64,000 nt of DNA from CAVPCZ01 sp963702445 (GTDB taxonomy: Bacteria; Bacteroidota; Ignavibacteria; UBA10030; UBA6906): positions 186,001 through 250,000 of the forward strand of contig CAVPCZ010000025.1 in assembly GCA_963702445.1 (NCBI GenBank), in the 5' to 3' direction. How positions within the stretch are numbered: the first letter of the stretch is position 1; every line of letters begins with the position of its first letter. Shown in pieces: positions 1 to 18,023 of this stretch. Below the pieces are notes generated by a model, which did not search any database, was not told where the DNA came from, and worked only from the letters and a program-made list of their open reading frames with translations. The position numbers were made by a program, and so were the translations under genes.

Positions 1-814
1 TCCGGAACATTTCGGCGCCCGTGATCACGGTCTTCTTGTGCGCGCCGAGACCGATCACCTCGACTTCGTCGCCCACCTTTGCATGGCCGCGTTCGACACG
101 ACCGGTGCCCACCGTCCCGCGGCCCGTGATCGAGAAGACGTCCTCGATGGGCATCAGGAAGGGTTTTTCCACATCGCGCTGCGGAACCGGGAAGTAGGTG
201 TCCACCGCGTTCATCAGTTCCATGATGCAATTGAAGGCCGGATCGTCCGTCTTGGCATCGGGTTTCACCGCCGCCTCCATCGCCTTCAGCGCGCTCCCGC
301 GGATGATCGGAATTTCGTCGCCGGGGAATTCGTATTTCTTCAGCAGATCCCGGAGCTCGAGCTCCACCAGATCCAGCAGCTCGGCATCGTCCACCGCATC
401 CACCTTGTTCATGAACACCAGGATCCGCGGCACGCCGACCTGGCGTGCAAGCAGAATGTGCTCGCGCGTCTGGGGCATGGGACCGTCGGTCGCGGCCACC
501 ACGAGGATCGCGCCGTCCATCTGCGCCGCACCCGTGATCATGTTCTTGATGTAATCGGCATGGCCCGGGCAGTCCACGTGGGCGTAGTGGCGCTTTTCCG
601 TGGAATACTCCACGTGCGCCGTCGCAATCGTGATGCCGCGCTCGCGCTCTTCGGGCGCGTTGTCGATGCTGTCGAACGTCCGGATCGACGCAAGCCCCTT
701 CTTGGCGAGCACCATGGTGATGGCGGCCGTCAGCGTGGTCTTGCCGTGATCGACGTGACCGATGGTGCCGATGTTCAGGTGCGGCTTGTCCCGCATGAAT
801 TTCTCTTTTGCCAT
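1..814 (-). CDS. tuf: Elongation factor Tu (3' part beyond left edge)
   Basis: Carries aminoacyl-tRNA to the ribosome as a GTPase. Only the first 271 codons are present; the gene runs off the left end of the window. The ATG at 814-812 begins MAKEKFMRDKPHLNIG, and the P-loop GHVDHGKT follows at about residues 19-26. The antisense of 400-480 gives the NKVD guanine-specificity box, in the middle of the G domain. An AGGAG ribosome site lies about 10 bases upstream. It follows fusA by 31 bases as the last visible gene of the str cluster (rpsL-rpsG-fusA-tuf). No second tuf lies in the tRNA cluster at 15.3-16.0 kb, where many bacteria keep one. No frame break is visible in this part. Identification is certain; only the end is missing. 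Confidence 0.97.
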   Translation of the reverse strand, partial: MAKEKFMRDKPHLNIGTIGHVDHGKTTLTAAITMVLAKKGLASIRTFDSIDNAPEERERGITIATAHVEYSTEKRHYAHVDCPGHADYIKNMITGAAQMDGAILVVAATDGPMPQTREHILLARQVGVPRILVFMNKVDAVDDAELLDLVELELRDLLKKYEFPGDEIPIIRGSALKAMEAAVKPDAKTDDPAFNCIMELMNAVDTYFPVPQRDVEKPFLMPIEDVFSITGRGTVGTGRVERGHAKVGDEVEVIGLGAHKKTVITGAEMFR

Positions 815-845
815 TGCTCAGTTCTCCTCTGGATGAACGGGGATA

Positions 846-2948
<2,103 letters not shown>

Positions 2949-2954
2949 TCCCCC

Positions 2955-3422
2955 TCACCACTTAAAGTGGGCAAAAGCCTTGTTGGCTTCGGCCATTTTG
3001 TGCGTATCTTCTTTCTTCTTGATCGCGTTTCCTTCGCCGTTGGACGCGGCGATAAACTCCGACGCGAGCTTATGGGCCATGGAACGCTCTTTGCGATCGC
3101 CCGCGTACCCGGACAGCCAGCGGATGGCCAGCGCAACGCTGCGGCCCGACCGGACTTCCGTCGGGACCTGGTAGGTGGCGCCGCCGACCCGGCGGGCTTT
3201 CACTTCCAGAACCGGACGGGCATTCGACATGGCCTTCTTGAAGACCTCGAGGCCGGTCGACTTCGTCCGTTCCTCGATGATCGAAAAGGCATCATACAGG
3301 ATGCGGCGCGCAAGGTGTTTCTTGCCGCCCTTCATGATATTGTTGATGAACTCCGACACCAGTACGTCGTTGTACTTGGGATCGGGAGTCCGGAGTCGGG
3401 AGGATGCGCGTTTCTTTCTCAC
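2955..3422 (-). CDS. rpsG: 30S ribosomal protein S7
   Basis: Primary 16S rRNA-binding protein that nucleates assembly of the 30S head; 155 residues, typical length. It begins MRKKRASSR and contains the conserved FINNIMKGGKK and GRSVALAIRWL blocks, ending HMFKW-like with AFAHFKW. The start codon is GTG at 3422-3420, 18 bases after the rpsL stop. It sits between rpsL and fusA as in the classical str operon. S7 is the usual translational feedback regulator of this operon in Escherichia coli; the short rpsL-rpsG spacer here is compatible with, but does not prove, the same control. Confidence 0.97.
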   Translation of the reverse strand: MRKKRASSRLRTPDPKYNDVLVSEFINNIMKGGKKHLARRILYDAFSIIEERTKSTGLEVFKKAMSNARPVLEVKARRVGGATYQVPTEVRSGRSVALAIRWLSGYAGDRKERSMAHKLASEFIAASNGEGNAIKKKEDTHKMAEANKAFAHFKW

Positions 3423-3440
3423 TGCCTGACCTGGGTGTGA

Positions 3441-3818
3441 TTACTGCTTTTTGGCTTTTTTGGCGCCATATTTTGACCGTCCCTGCTTGCGCTCCGCAAC
3501 GCCCGCCGTATCCAGTGTACCGCGGATGATATGATACCGGACGCCCGGAAGGTCTTTGACCCTTCCACCGCGGATCATGACGATCGAGTGTTCCTGGAGA
3601 TTATGACCTTCGCCCGGAATATAGGCGGTCACTTCCATGCCGTGGGTGAGGCGCACGCGCGCAACTTTCCGGAGGGCCGAATTCGGTTTCTTCGGCGTCG
3701 TCGTGTAGACACGGGTGCAGACCCCCCGTTTCTGGGGGTTGCCCGACATGGCCGGGGCTTTGCTCTTGTACGTCACTGCCCTGCGACTTTTGCGCACGAG
3801 CTGGTTGATGGTCGGCAC
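3441..3818 (-). CDS. rpsL: 30S ribosomal protein S12
   Basis: Decoding-centre protein of the small subunit, 125 residues. The two loops that carry streptomycin-resistance mutations have their wild-type lysines: TPKKPNSALRK near residue 43 and GGRVKDLPGVRY near residue 88, so the encoded protein should be streptomycin-sensitive. The GTG start at 3818 is preceded by GGAG at suitable distance. It lies 73 bases downstream of the rpoC stop with no strong terminator seen, so the str genes may be read through from the rpoBC unit. The last residues are lysine-rich, as is common in this family. Confidence 0.97.
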   Translation of the reverse strand: MPTINQLVRKSRRAVTYKSKAPAMSGNPQKRGVCTRVYTTTPKKPNSALRKVARVRLTHGMEVTAYIPGEGHNLQEHSIVMIRGGRVKDLPGVRYHIIRGTLDTAGVAERKQGRSKYGAKKAKKQ

Positions 3819-3891
3819 GTATGCTCCGTGAGAAAGCGTTTGCGGGATGTATAAAGACAGCTTTACAAGATACGAAACTGAACTGAAAATG

Positions 3892-8183
<4,292 letters not shown>

Positions 8184-8213
8184 TGCTGTTGCCCTCCTTG
8201 AGGCGGTGGTCTG

Positions 8214-11980
<3,767 letters not shown>

Positions 11981-12017
11981 GAGCCCAACTCCTCTCCAGT
12001 GTTGGTGGAACCACCCG

Positions 12018-12034
12018 CGGGTGCGTCGCACCCG
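12018..12034 (-). promoter_or_regulatory. Short GC hairpin in the rpoB leader
   Basis: A near-perfect palindrome (CGGGTGCG, one base, CGCACCCG) lies 38 bases before the rpoB start codon. With the larger hairpin at 12130-12187 it gives the rplL-rpoB spacer two structured elements. It could modulate rpoB translation or mark the end of an attenuated transcript; the sequence alone does not decide. Confidence 0.4.
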
Positions 12035-12129
12035 GTCTGTAACAACAGGACAAGCCACCGAGTCGTGGCCTGCCAGGGGACGGTAAAACGCGGTGTTCCG
12101 CGTTCATCCGGGCGGTGGTACAGCACGCC

Positions 12130-12187
12130 GGGGCTGATCGGCGGCGCGGCCCCCGGTTTCCCGTGGGCGGGCGACCCGATCAGCCCC
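12130..12187 (-). terminator. rplL-rpoB intercistronic attenuator hairpin
   Basis: Perfect 12-base inverted arms, GGGGCTGATCGG at 12130-12141 and CCGATCAGCCCC at 12176-12187, enclose a GC-rich 34-base loop. It begins 14 bases after the rplL stop. No U-tract follows, so it is unlikely to be a complete intrinsic terminator. The position matches the well-known partial terminator or processing site between rplL and rpoB, which lets cells make several L7/L12 copies per RNA polymerase. The role is inferred; the arms are seen directly. Confidence 0.65.
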
Positions 12188-12200
12188 TGCGGAAACCGTC

Positions 12201-12579
12201 TTACTTCAGCTCGACCGTGGCGCCGGCTTCTTCCAGCTCCTTCTTGAGCTTCTCCGCGTCGTCCTTGGAGATGGACTTCCTTGACCGCCTTCGGCGCGCC
12301 GTCCACCAGGTCCTTCGCTTCCTTCAGGCCCAGGCCGGTGGCGGCACGGACAACCTTGATCACGTTGATCTTCTGTGCACCGGCGGCCTTGAGCAGCACG
12401 GTGAACTCGGTCTTCTCTTCGACGGCCGCTGCGGCCGCGGCGGCGGGCATCGCCGCACCCATCATCATCGGGGCTGCTGCGGTGACGCCGAACTTCTCCT
12501 CCAGAGCCTTCTTCAACTCCACGGCTTCGAGCAGGGTCAGCTTTTCAATCTTTTCGACAATTTCCTGGACTGCGGACAT
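12201..12579 (-). CDS. rplL: 50S ribosomal protein L7/L12 (one-base insertion)
   Basis: Stalk protein that recruits translation factors. The N-terminal dimerisation domain MSAVQEIVEKIEKL, the Ala-rich hinge and the C-terminal domain (FTVLLKAAGAQKINVIKVVR, GLGLKEAKDLVDGAPK) are all present. The frame breaks after APKAVKE because of an extra base at about 12,273. In the corrected frame the protein ends SKDDAEKLKKELEEAGATVELK-like with a TAA at 12203-12201, giving 125 residues. The start ATG at 12579 has a GGAGAGGA site. It lies 48 bases after rplJ, as in all rplJL operons. Confidence 0.96.
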
Positions 12580-12627
12580 GGGTTCCTCTCCTTGGGTAAC
12601 GTGTTTTCCGTTCTGGTGGTGGCGCCC

Positions 12628-13150
12628 TCAGGCGGCCTTTTTCTTTCCGACTTCATCGATGACACTGACCAGCTCGCGCAGCACCGCAGCGACCGTCCCG
12701 GGTATGCCGGCGATCGGGGCCTCGAGGCTGCCGAGCATGGCGGCGATGAGTTCCAGCCGCGTCGGGATCCTTGCGATTTCGTCCAGCCGCGAGCCGTCGT
12801 ACACCTGATGCTCGATCACACAGGCTTTCAGGGAGAGCTTCTTGTGCTTCTCCGCGAACTTCTGGATGATCTTGGCGGGTGCAACCGGATCCTCAAACGC
12901 GAACGCCACGCCGGTCGGCCCTGCAAGCCTGTCGAGAACGCGTGTCATAGCCCCCGACACGCTCCAGCGCTTTCCGGATGAGCGTATTCTTCACGACCCG
13001 GTATTCGACGCCCGACTTGCGGAACTCGCGCCGGAGATCGGTCGCCTGTTCCACCGTCAAGCCGCCAAAGTCAGTGAAGAACAGTCCGCGCGACCGGCCC
13101 ACAACTTCAGCCACCTCGCCGATGATCTGCTCTTTTTCCGTTCGTTTCAT
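12628..13150 (-). CDS. rplJ: 50S ribosomal protein L10 (one-base insertion)
   Basis: Base of the L7/L12 stalk. The first part, MKRTEKEQIIGEVAEVVGRS through VVKNTLIRKALER, lies in one frame. The rest, AMTRVLDRLAGPTGVAFAF to the Lys/Ala-rich end, lies in the next. The join is at about 12,950-12,960 and fits a single inserted base; the repaired protein has 173 residues, normal for L10. The C-terminal helix that binds L7/L12 dimers is present. A 141-base structured leader precedes it (see separate entry). Confidence 0.95.
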
Positions 13151-13291
13151 TCAATCCTTCCTACCTCACGGGAGGTATGGGTCACGCCGAGAGAGAAGCC
13201 CCGGTCCACCGCCTGCCCGCCGTCCGGCGGGGATAAGGCGAAAGCCGGGCAATCAACGTTTCCTGGTGGTACTATGAGTGCGTAACAGTCG
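13151..13291 (-). promoter_or_regulatory. Probable L10 leader (autoregulatory RNA)
   Basis: This 141-base spacer between rplA and rplJ is far longer than the other spacers in the operon. On the minus strand it can form a CCCGCC/GGCGGG stem and, near the ribosome site, a TACCTC-CCGT-GAGGTA hairpin just before AGGAAGGAT and the ATG. In many bacteria the spacer here binds L10(L12)4 and represses translation. Position and hairpins support that reading; I did not match the full consensus, so the assignment is inferred. Confidence 0.5.
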
Positions 13292-13990
13292 TTATTGATG
13301 CGCGGCAAGATGCGCGCGGTCGATCTGCACACCCGGACCCATCGTGCTCGAGAGGTGAATACTCTTCACGTAGGTCCCTTTGGCTGTCGCCGGTTTCAAA
13401 CGTACAACGGCGTTCAAGAAGGCGTGGATGTTTTCGACCAGCATCTTCTCTTCGAAGTTCGCTTTGCCGACGCTGGCATGCAGGATCCCGGCCTTGTCCA
13501 CCCGGAATTCGATCTTGCCGGCCTTGACTTCCTTCACGGCTTTGGCGACGTCCGCCGTCACCGTGCCGCTCTTGGGGTTGGGCATGAGGCCGCGGGGACC
13601 GAGGATCTTGCCCAGCTTGCCTACTTCACCCATGACGTCAGGCGTGGCGATGATGACATCAATGTCCGCCCACCCGCCCTGGATCTTTGCGACATATTCC
13701 GCGAGACCGGCATGGTCGGCGCCGGCCGCCCGCGCCTCTTCATCCCTCGGGGGGCGCGCCATGACAAGCACGCGCACTTCCTTCCCGATGCCGTGCGGAA
13801 GCGCCACCGTGCCGCGTACCGCCTGGTCGGCTTTCTTCGGATCGACGCCGAGACGCACGGCGAGGTCGACGGATTCCACAAACTTCGCCGTTGCGGTCTT
13901 CTTCACCTGCCGCACGGCTTCTTCAATCGTGTGCACTTTCGACCGGTCCACCAGCGCGGTGGCGGCCTTCAAACGCTTGCTGAGTTTCAT
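13292..13990 (-). CDS. rplA: 50S ribosomal protein L1
   Basis: L1-stalk protein that helps move deacylated tRNA from the E site and represses its own operon in many bacteria. It has 232 residues with no frame break and begins MKLSKRLKAATALV. The conserved ILGPRGLMPNPKSGTVT block lies at about residues 122-138, and KAGKIEFRVDKAGILHA follows. It starts 73 bases after rplK and is followed by the L10 leader. Confidence 0.97.
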   Translation of the reverse strand: MKLSKRLKAATALVDRSKVHTIEEAVRQVKKTATAKFVESVDLAVRLGVDPKKADQAVRGTVALPHGIGKEVRVLVMARPPRDEEARAAGADHAGLAEYVAKIQGGWADIDVIIATPDVMGEVGKLGKILGPRGLMPNPKSGTVTADVAKAVKEVKAGKIEFRVDKAGILHASVGKANFEEKMLVENIHAFLNAVVRLKPATAKGTYVKSIHLSSTMGPGVQIDRAHLAAHQ

Positions 13991-14063
13991 CTGTACGGTT
14001 CCCTGGTTATTGTGTGGTGCGATCGTCCCGCCCCCGCGGGACTCCCACGGCAGCGCCGGAGCG

Positions 14064-14489
14064 CTACTCTTCGACGACGGTCAATCCCATGCTCCGGGCG
14101 GTCCCGGCAACCATGCTCATGGCCGAGGTAATGTCGGCGGCGTTCAGATCGGGCATCTTCAGCTGTGCAATCTCCCGCACCTGCTTGCGGGTCACCTTCC
14201 CGACTTTCGTCCGGTTCGGCTCGGCGGATCCTTTTTCCACTTTGGCGGCCTTTGCCAGCAGGACCGCCGCAGGAGGGGTTTTGGTGATGAACGTGAAGGA
14301 CTTGTCCGAAAACACCGTGATCACCACCGGAATAATCAGCCCGGCCTGAGCCTGTGTCCGCGCATTAAACTGTTTGCAGAACTCCATGATGTTGACCCCC
14401 TTCTGACCGAGGGCCGGCCCGACCGGGGGTGCAGGATTTGCCTGTCCGGCGGGAATCTGGAGCTTGACGTACCCGACTATCTTTTTCAT
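14064..14489 (-). CDS. rplK: 50S ribosomal protein L11
   Basis: Binds the GTPase-associated region of 23S rRNA. It has 141 residues, typical length, with the intact N-terminal PAGQANPAPPVGPALGQKG segment that contacts thiopeptide antibiotics and the C-terminal RNA-binding domain (AGTARSMGLTVVE). The ATG at 14489 has GGAGAG upstream. It follows nusG by 31 bases in the usual nusG-rplK-rplA order. Confidence 0.97.
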   Translation of the reverse strand: MKKIVGYVKLQIPAGQANPAPPVGPALGQKGVNIMEFCKQFNARTQAQAGLIIPVVITVFSDKSFTFITKTPPAAVLLAKAAKVEKGSAEPNRTKVGKVTRKQVREIAQLKMPDLNAADITSAMSMVAGTARSMGLTVVEE

Positions 14490-14520
14490 GTGCTATGACT
14501 CTCCGCTGTTCTCACAAACA

Positions 14521-15063
14521 CTATTTTTCGAGTTCCACCTGGCTGAAGTCCAGCTCCACCGGGGTCTTGCGCCCGAAAATGGAGACCATCACCTTGACCT
14601 TCATCTTCTCTTCGTTCACTTCCTGCACGAACCCGCTGAAATTGTTGAACGGGCCGTCGATCACCTTCACGGCTTCGCCGAGACGGAACGGGACTTCAAT
14701 CACCTCGACGTCTTTCCGCTCTTCGATTTTGCCGATCAGCCGCCGCACTTCCGACGGCTGCAGCGGTGCCGGCGCATTCTTGGGCCCGACAAAACTGATC
14801 ACCGACGGCGTGTTCAGAATCAGGTGCTGCGTCGCCTTGTCCAGCACGGCCTCCACGAGGATGTACCCCGGGAAGAAGGTGCGGGTCTTGCTCTTCTTCT
14901 TGCCATCCTTCACCTCGAAGACTTTTTCGGACGGAACAATGACGGAAGAGATGCGCTCCCCCAGGCCCGCCTGGTTGACCTCGTTTTCGAGGTAGGCTTT
15001 CACTTTGTTCTCGTGGCCCGAATAGGTCCGGACAACGTACCACCGCTTATCCGTCGCGCTCAC
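14521..15063 (-). CDS. nusG: Transcription termination/antitermination factor NusG
   Basis: Couples RNA polymerase to the ribosome and to Rho. It has 180 residues. The NGN domain starts KRWYVVRTYSGHENKV (residues 6-21) and contains the FFPGYILVE strand. The C-terminal KOW motif is at about residues 127-155 (EAVKVIDGPFNNFSG). The start is GTG at 15063, with a textbook AAGGAGG seven bases upstream that overlaps the secE stop region (12-base gap), so translation of the two is probably coupled. Confidence 0.97.
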   Translation of the reverse strand: MSATDKRWYVVRTYSGHENKVKAYLENEVNQAGLGERISSVIVPSEKVFEVKDGKKKSKTRTFFPGYILVEAVLDKATQHLILNTPSVISFVGPKNAPAPLQPSEVRRLIGKIEERKDVEVIEVPFRLGEAVKVIDGPFNNFSGFVQEVNEEKMKVKVMVSIFGRKTPVELDFSQVELEK

Positions 15064-15075
15064 CTCAGAGCCTCC

Positions 15076-15258
15076 TTAAAGAATCTGCTGCAGCAGAACA
15101 CTGACGGCGGTGTCCACGACATAGACGAACCCGGCGATCAACAAACACACCACCAGCACGATCACCGTGGAGTCGCGTAAGTCGTCTTTCTTCGGCCACG
15201 TCACCTTATTCATCTCCTTCACCACGTCGGTGAAGAAGTTGATGATTTTATCTTTCAT
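15076..15258 (-). CDS. secE: Preprotein translocase subunit SecE
   Basis: Small essential subunit of the SecYEG channel, here the short single-span form (60 residues). The amphipathic segment INFFTDVVKEMNKVTWPK carries the conserved VTWP motif at about residues 18-21. One transmembrane helix follows (VIVLVVCLLIAGFVYVV). It lies between tRNA-Trp and nusG, the standard position. Confidence 0.95.
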   Translation of the reverse strand: MKDKIINFFTDVVKEMNKVTWPKKDDLRDSTVIVLVVCLLIAGFVYVVDTAVSVLLQQIL

Positions 15259-15320
15259 GGGTCTCCGTCCTTCTCTTATCCATTGCCCATCGTCAACCGT
15301 CTATTGTCAACCGGTCGTTG

Positions 15321-15394
15321 CACGTCAGGAGGGACTCGAACCCCCAACCTGCGGTTTTGGAGACCGCTGCTCTAGCCAATTGAGCTACTGACGT
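15321..15394 (-). tRNA. tRNA-Trp (anticodon CCA)
   Basis: Full cloverleaf on the minus strand. The acceptor ACGTCAG pairs with CTGACGT, the D arm contains AGCTCAATTGG, the anticodon stem GCGGT/ACCGC encloses CTCCAAA, and the T arm contains GGTTCGAGTCC. The 3' CCA is not encoded. It lies between rpmG and secE, as in many bacteria. Confidence 0.97.
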
Positions 15395-15445
15395 GTGGCA
15401 CCGGCGCGCGGCAGCAGCGGCGGCCATCCGCCGGCGTATCTCAGA

Positions 15446-15595
15446 TCAGCGCGTCTCTTTGTGGGTCCGGTGCTTCCCGCAGAAGCGGCAGTATTTCTTG
15501 TACTCGACGCGTCCGGTCTGCTTCTTCTTGTTCTTCGTCGTCGAGTAGTTGCGCCGTTTGCATTCGGTGCACTCGAGGGTGATAATGTCTCTCAT
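15446..15595 (-). CDS. rpmG: 50S ribosomal protein L33
   Basis: A 49-residue protein too short for most gene finders, beginning MRDIITLECTECKRRNY. It keeps two CxxC zinc-binding pairs, CTEC near residues 9-12 and CRFC near residues 36-39, so this is the zinc-containing (C+) form. It contains the typical NYSTTKNKKK and YCRFCGKHRTHKETR segments. Placement between tRNA-Thr and tRNA-Trp upstream of secE is the common rpmG-(trnW)-secE-nusG arrangement. It ends in TGA at 15448-15446. Confidence 0.95.
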   Translation of the reverse strand: MRDIITLECTECKRRNYSTTKNKKKQTGRVEYKKYCRFCGKHRTHKETR

Positions 15596-15636
15596 GACGC
15601 GCCTCTTTACTGGCTATGTGTGAGGGTACGATCCTG

Positions 15637-15709
<73 letters not shown>

Positions 15710-15732
15710 AGAGCAATGTATGCTCAGTTCTG

Positions 15733-15805
15733 AGCGGGAGACGGGACTCGAACCCGCGACCAACAGCTTGGAAGGCTGTGACTCTACCAACTGAGTTACT
15801 CCCGC
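15733..15805 (-). tRNA. tRNA-Gly (anticodon TCC)
   Basis: Minus-strand cloverleaf. The acceptor GCGGGAG pairs with CTCCCGC, the D arm is AACTCAGTTGG, the anticodon stem ACAGC/GCTGT encloses CTTCCAA, and the T loop is GTTCGAGTC. It reads GGA and GGG. It sits 23 bases from the next tRNA in the cluster. Confidence 0.97.
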
Positions 15806-15818
15806 ATCAACTGTTGAG

Positions 15819-15901
15819 TGGGCAGGGGAGGAATCGAACCTCCGAAGGCCGGAGCCGACAGATTTACAGTCTGTTGCGTTTGACCGCTTCGCTACCTGCC
15901 C
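15819..15901 (-). tRNA. tRNA-Tyr (anticodon GTA)
   Basis: Class II tRNA of 83 bases with a long variable arm (CGGCTCCGGCCTTCGGAGG region). The acceptor GGGCAGG pairs with CCTGCCC. The anticodon loop is CTGTAAA in the CAGA/TCTG stem. The Tyr-Gly spacing is 13 bases, typical of a processed polycistronic tRNA transcript. Confidence 0.97.
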
Positions 15902-15964
15902 GCACGTCAAAGATCGTCCGCCACCCGGGTTCACACCCCGCGTCGGCGGGGAAGCTGATCATGG

Positions 15965-16037
15965 AGCTGGCGGGGGGACTCGAACCCTCAACCTGCTGAT
16001 TACAAATCAGCTGCTCTACCAATTGAGCTACGCCAGC
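15965..16037 (-). tRNA. tRNA-Thr (anticodon TGT)
   Basis: First gene of the minus-strand tRNA/ribosomal unit. The acceptor GCTGGCG pairs with CGCCAGC, the anticodon stem GCTGA/TCAGC encloses TTTGTAA, and the T loop is GTTCGAGTC. It reads ACA and ACG. The order Thr(UGU)-Tyr-Gly-Thr(GGU) equals the thrU-tyrU-glyT-thrT order of Escherichia coli, but the tufB that usually follows is absent here. Confidence 0.97.
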
Positions 16038-16103
16038 AGACAAAAATCCCTTTCGACACGGCCACTCGGTTGCCGCGGCTATGGGGGATCTCTGACAGCT
16101 AAG

Positions 16104-16130
16104 CAAAGTAATATAAGAAATCCCTACAAA
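16104..16130 (-). promoter_or_regulatory. Candidate promoter of the tRNA/ribosomal operon
   Basis: The 135-base AT-rich spacer between tRNA-Thr and the DUF2723 gene must hold the promoter of the long operon. On the minus strand TTACTTTG (16111-16104) is one mismatch from the TAnnTTTG element, with a TTTG at 16130-16127. The spacing is shorter than at the three better promoters in this window, so the exact element is uncertain. A TCAAGAA/TTCTTGA inverted repeat at 16134-16152 may end the upstream transcript. Confidence 0.3.
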
Positions 16131-16172
16131 TAATCAAGAAGAAATTTCTTGACAATCAGAAAAAGCGCACTT

Positions 16173-18023
16173 TTATCCCCCCAGCATGCTCAAACGGGCC
16201 TTTGCAGCTGGAAACGCAGGATCGTAGAAGACCCCCGATCGGTAGGCTTTCCGGGCCTTTTCCACCTGCCCCGCCCGCAGCAGGTACTCCCCGTGGGCAA
16301 AAAAGGCCTCGGCATACAGCCGCCGGACCATATCCTCCAATCTTCCCTTTCGCTCCAGCGGCCTCATGACCAGGTCCGGCATTCTGGGCTCGTGAAACAG
16401 CGTGTCAGGCTCGAGGCGGAACGCCAGCCCTTCCGGAACCCGCTGATACCCCTGCGTGAATTCAGCCTCTATTTCGCCCGTTACGTAAACCGGCCGGGAC
16501 AGCCTGCTCCTGTTCACAAAACTCGTGATCATTTCAACGAACCTCGCCTGGATCACCTCCGGGTTATAGGGCGTACCCTTCTCGAACTTCTCCAGCTCCC
16601 GCCGGAAGGCATCCACCTCCCCCTGTGAGGCATGGATCAACCACGGCTTCTGCACCTCCAGCTCACGCAGGTACCAGGACCTGCGCAACAACTCCTTGTC
16701 AACCACACAAACGTCCCGGCGAACAGACCTGACGTTCTGGTAGTAGTACGAGGCGGAAACCCAGTAGTCCCACTGATAGGAAAACACCAGTGCGTTCGGT
16801 GCCAGCGAAAGAAACACGTTGTGCGTGTAGTCCTCGACCAGCCTGTTCTGGCTCTGATCGACGTCCCCATAATGCACTCCGAGAGGGAGAAGCCCCGACA
16901 GGAGAAGGAGCACGGCCACAGGTGTCCGGCCCCACCCCCACACGCGAATCCACCAGTGCCCCGCAGCCAGCAACCCGCATCCTCCCCATAGAGCGATCAT
17001 CATATACGCGAGCAGGAAGTAGGAGTCGATGTCCTGGATGTCATAATTCACCGCATACAGGACGCACACGGCGAAGAAGAGAAGCGTGGCAACCGCCCAT
17101 CTCCGGGAGGCACGCCAGAGCACGACCAGGCCGGCAAGCGCGGCAATCAGGCCAAGATAGGCGAATTCTGCGGGAAGCGAAGTGAGAAAATGGGTCAGCT
17201 GCCGGCCGGTCGCTTCCGCGGAGGAGAAGATCCAGACGCTGTATTGCTTTCCGCGCAGGTGCCAGAAAAGACGCTCAAGCGTGGAAGGGTCCCCCCAGTT
17301 GAGCGAAGGCGGGACCGCCGCACGCAACGGGAGGTATATATAAAGAGAGATCCCGAGGAGAAAGACCGGAAGCATCCGGAGGAGACGGTTCCGGGAGGAG
17401 GGACGGAATCCGAAGCGCGAAAAATAGAGGTAGGCAAGCCCGGGAACCAGCAGTATTGTGGTCATGTGATTCGTGAAGCCGAGTCCGAGCAGGAAGGCTC
17501 CGGCGTACCAGAGGGCTTCGCGCCGGTCATCCACCGCACGAAGAAAAACGAGAAGCGTGGTTGTCACAAGAAGCATGTGGAGCCCGTAGACCTCCGCCGA
17601 CACCGCTTGAGACCACCATGTCCGGGAAAACCCCATCAGCAGACTCGCTCCCCCCGCGGCGCCGAGGCCGAGCGGCGGGGAAACGCCGAAGCGGCGCACC
17701 ACAGGTTCAAGGAGAACCCGGGAGAGATGAAAAAAGACGAAGACGCTTGCCGCGCACAACAGGGCGGCCATCAGGTTCAACCGGACGATCTCTTCCCATG
17801 GCAGGGGGATCATGACGAAGAGACGTCCGAGCAGCGTGAACAGCGGATAACCGGTCGGGTGGGCCACACCCAGAGTACACGCCACAGCCGCCAGCTCACC
17901 GCTATCGATAAACCCGACCGTCGGCGAAATGGTCAGGAGGTATACCACCAGGCAGATCCCGGCGACCGCCGGCGCAAGCAGGTGTGGACGCTCAAACAGG
18001 GAGAGCCGGTGCCCGCCGCTCAT
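16173..18023 (-). CDS. DUF2723 multi-pass membrane protein with C-terminal TPR-like tail
   Basis: A 616-residue integral membrane protein of the DUF2723 family, distantly related to GT-C (PMT/O-mannosyl-type) glycosyltransferases. The family signature is seen near the N-terminus: a first membrane helix, then TVGFIDSGELAAVA and LGVAHPTGYPLF (residues about 34-61). The acidic Asp/Glu in the first loop is where GT-C enzymes keep catalytic residues. About ten hydrophobic segments follow to residue 380. The soluble C-terminus ends in a TPR-like helix pair (HGEYLLRAGQVEKARKAY). Its ATG overlaps the glnE stop as ATGA, so the two are translationally coupled. Substrate unknown; transfer of sugar from a lipid carrier to secreted protein or glycan is the likeliest role. 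Confidence 0.8.
   Translation of the reverse strand: MSGGHRLSLFERPHLLAPAVAGICLVVYLLTISPTVGFIDSGELAAVACTLGVAHPTGYPLFTLLGRLFVMIPLPWEEIVRLNLMAALLCAASVFVFFHLSRVLLEPVVRRFGVSPPLGLGAAGGASLLMGFSRTWWSQAVSAEVYGLHMLLVTTTLLVFLRAVDDRREALWYAGAFLLGLGFTNHMTTILLVPGLAYLYFSRFGFRPSSRNRLLRMLPVFLLGISLYIYLPLRAAVPPSLNWGDPSTLERLFWHLRGKQYSVWIFSSAEATGRQLTHFLTSLPAEFAYLGLIAALAGLVVLWRASRRWAVATLLFFAVCVLYAVNYDIQDIDSYFLLAYMMIALWGGCGLLAAGHWWIRVWGWGRTPVAVLLLLSGLLPLGVHYGDVDQSQNRLVEDYTHNVFLSLAPNALVFSYQWDYWVSASYYYQNVRSVRRDVCVVDKELLRRSWYLRELEVQKPWLIHASQGEVDAFRRELEKFEKGTPYNPEVIQARFVEMITSFVNRSRLSRPVYVTGEIEAEFTQGYQRVPEGLAFRLEPDTLFHEPRMPDLVMRPLERKGRLEDMVRRLYAEAFFAHGEYLLRAGQVEKARKAYRSGVFYDPAFPAAKARLSMLGG

Noticed and set aside
16149..16178. 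TTGACA on the plus strand resembling a sigma-70 -35 box
   Set aside because: No plus-strand gene follows; the sequence lies at the end of the minus-strand DUF2723 gene and is part of an inverted repeat.
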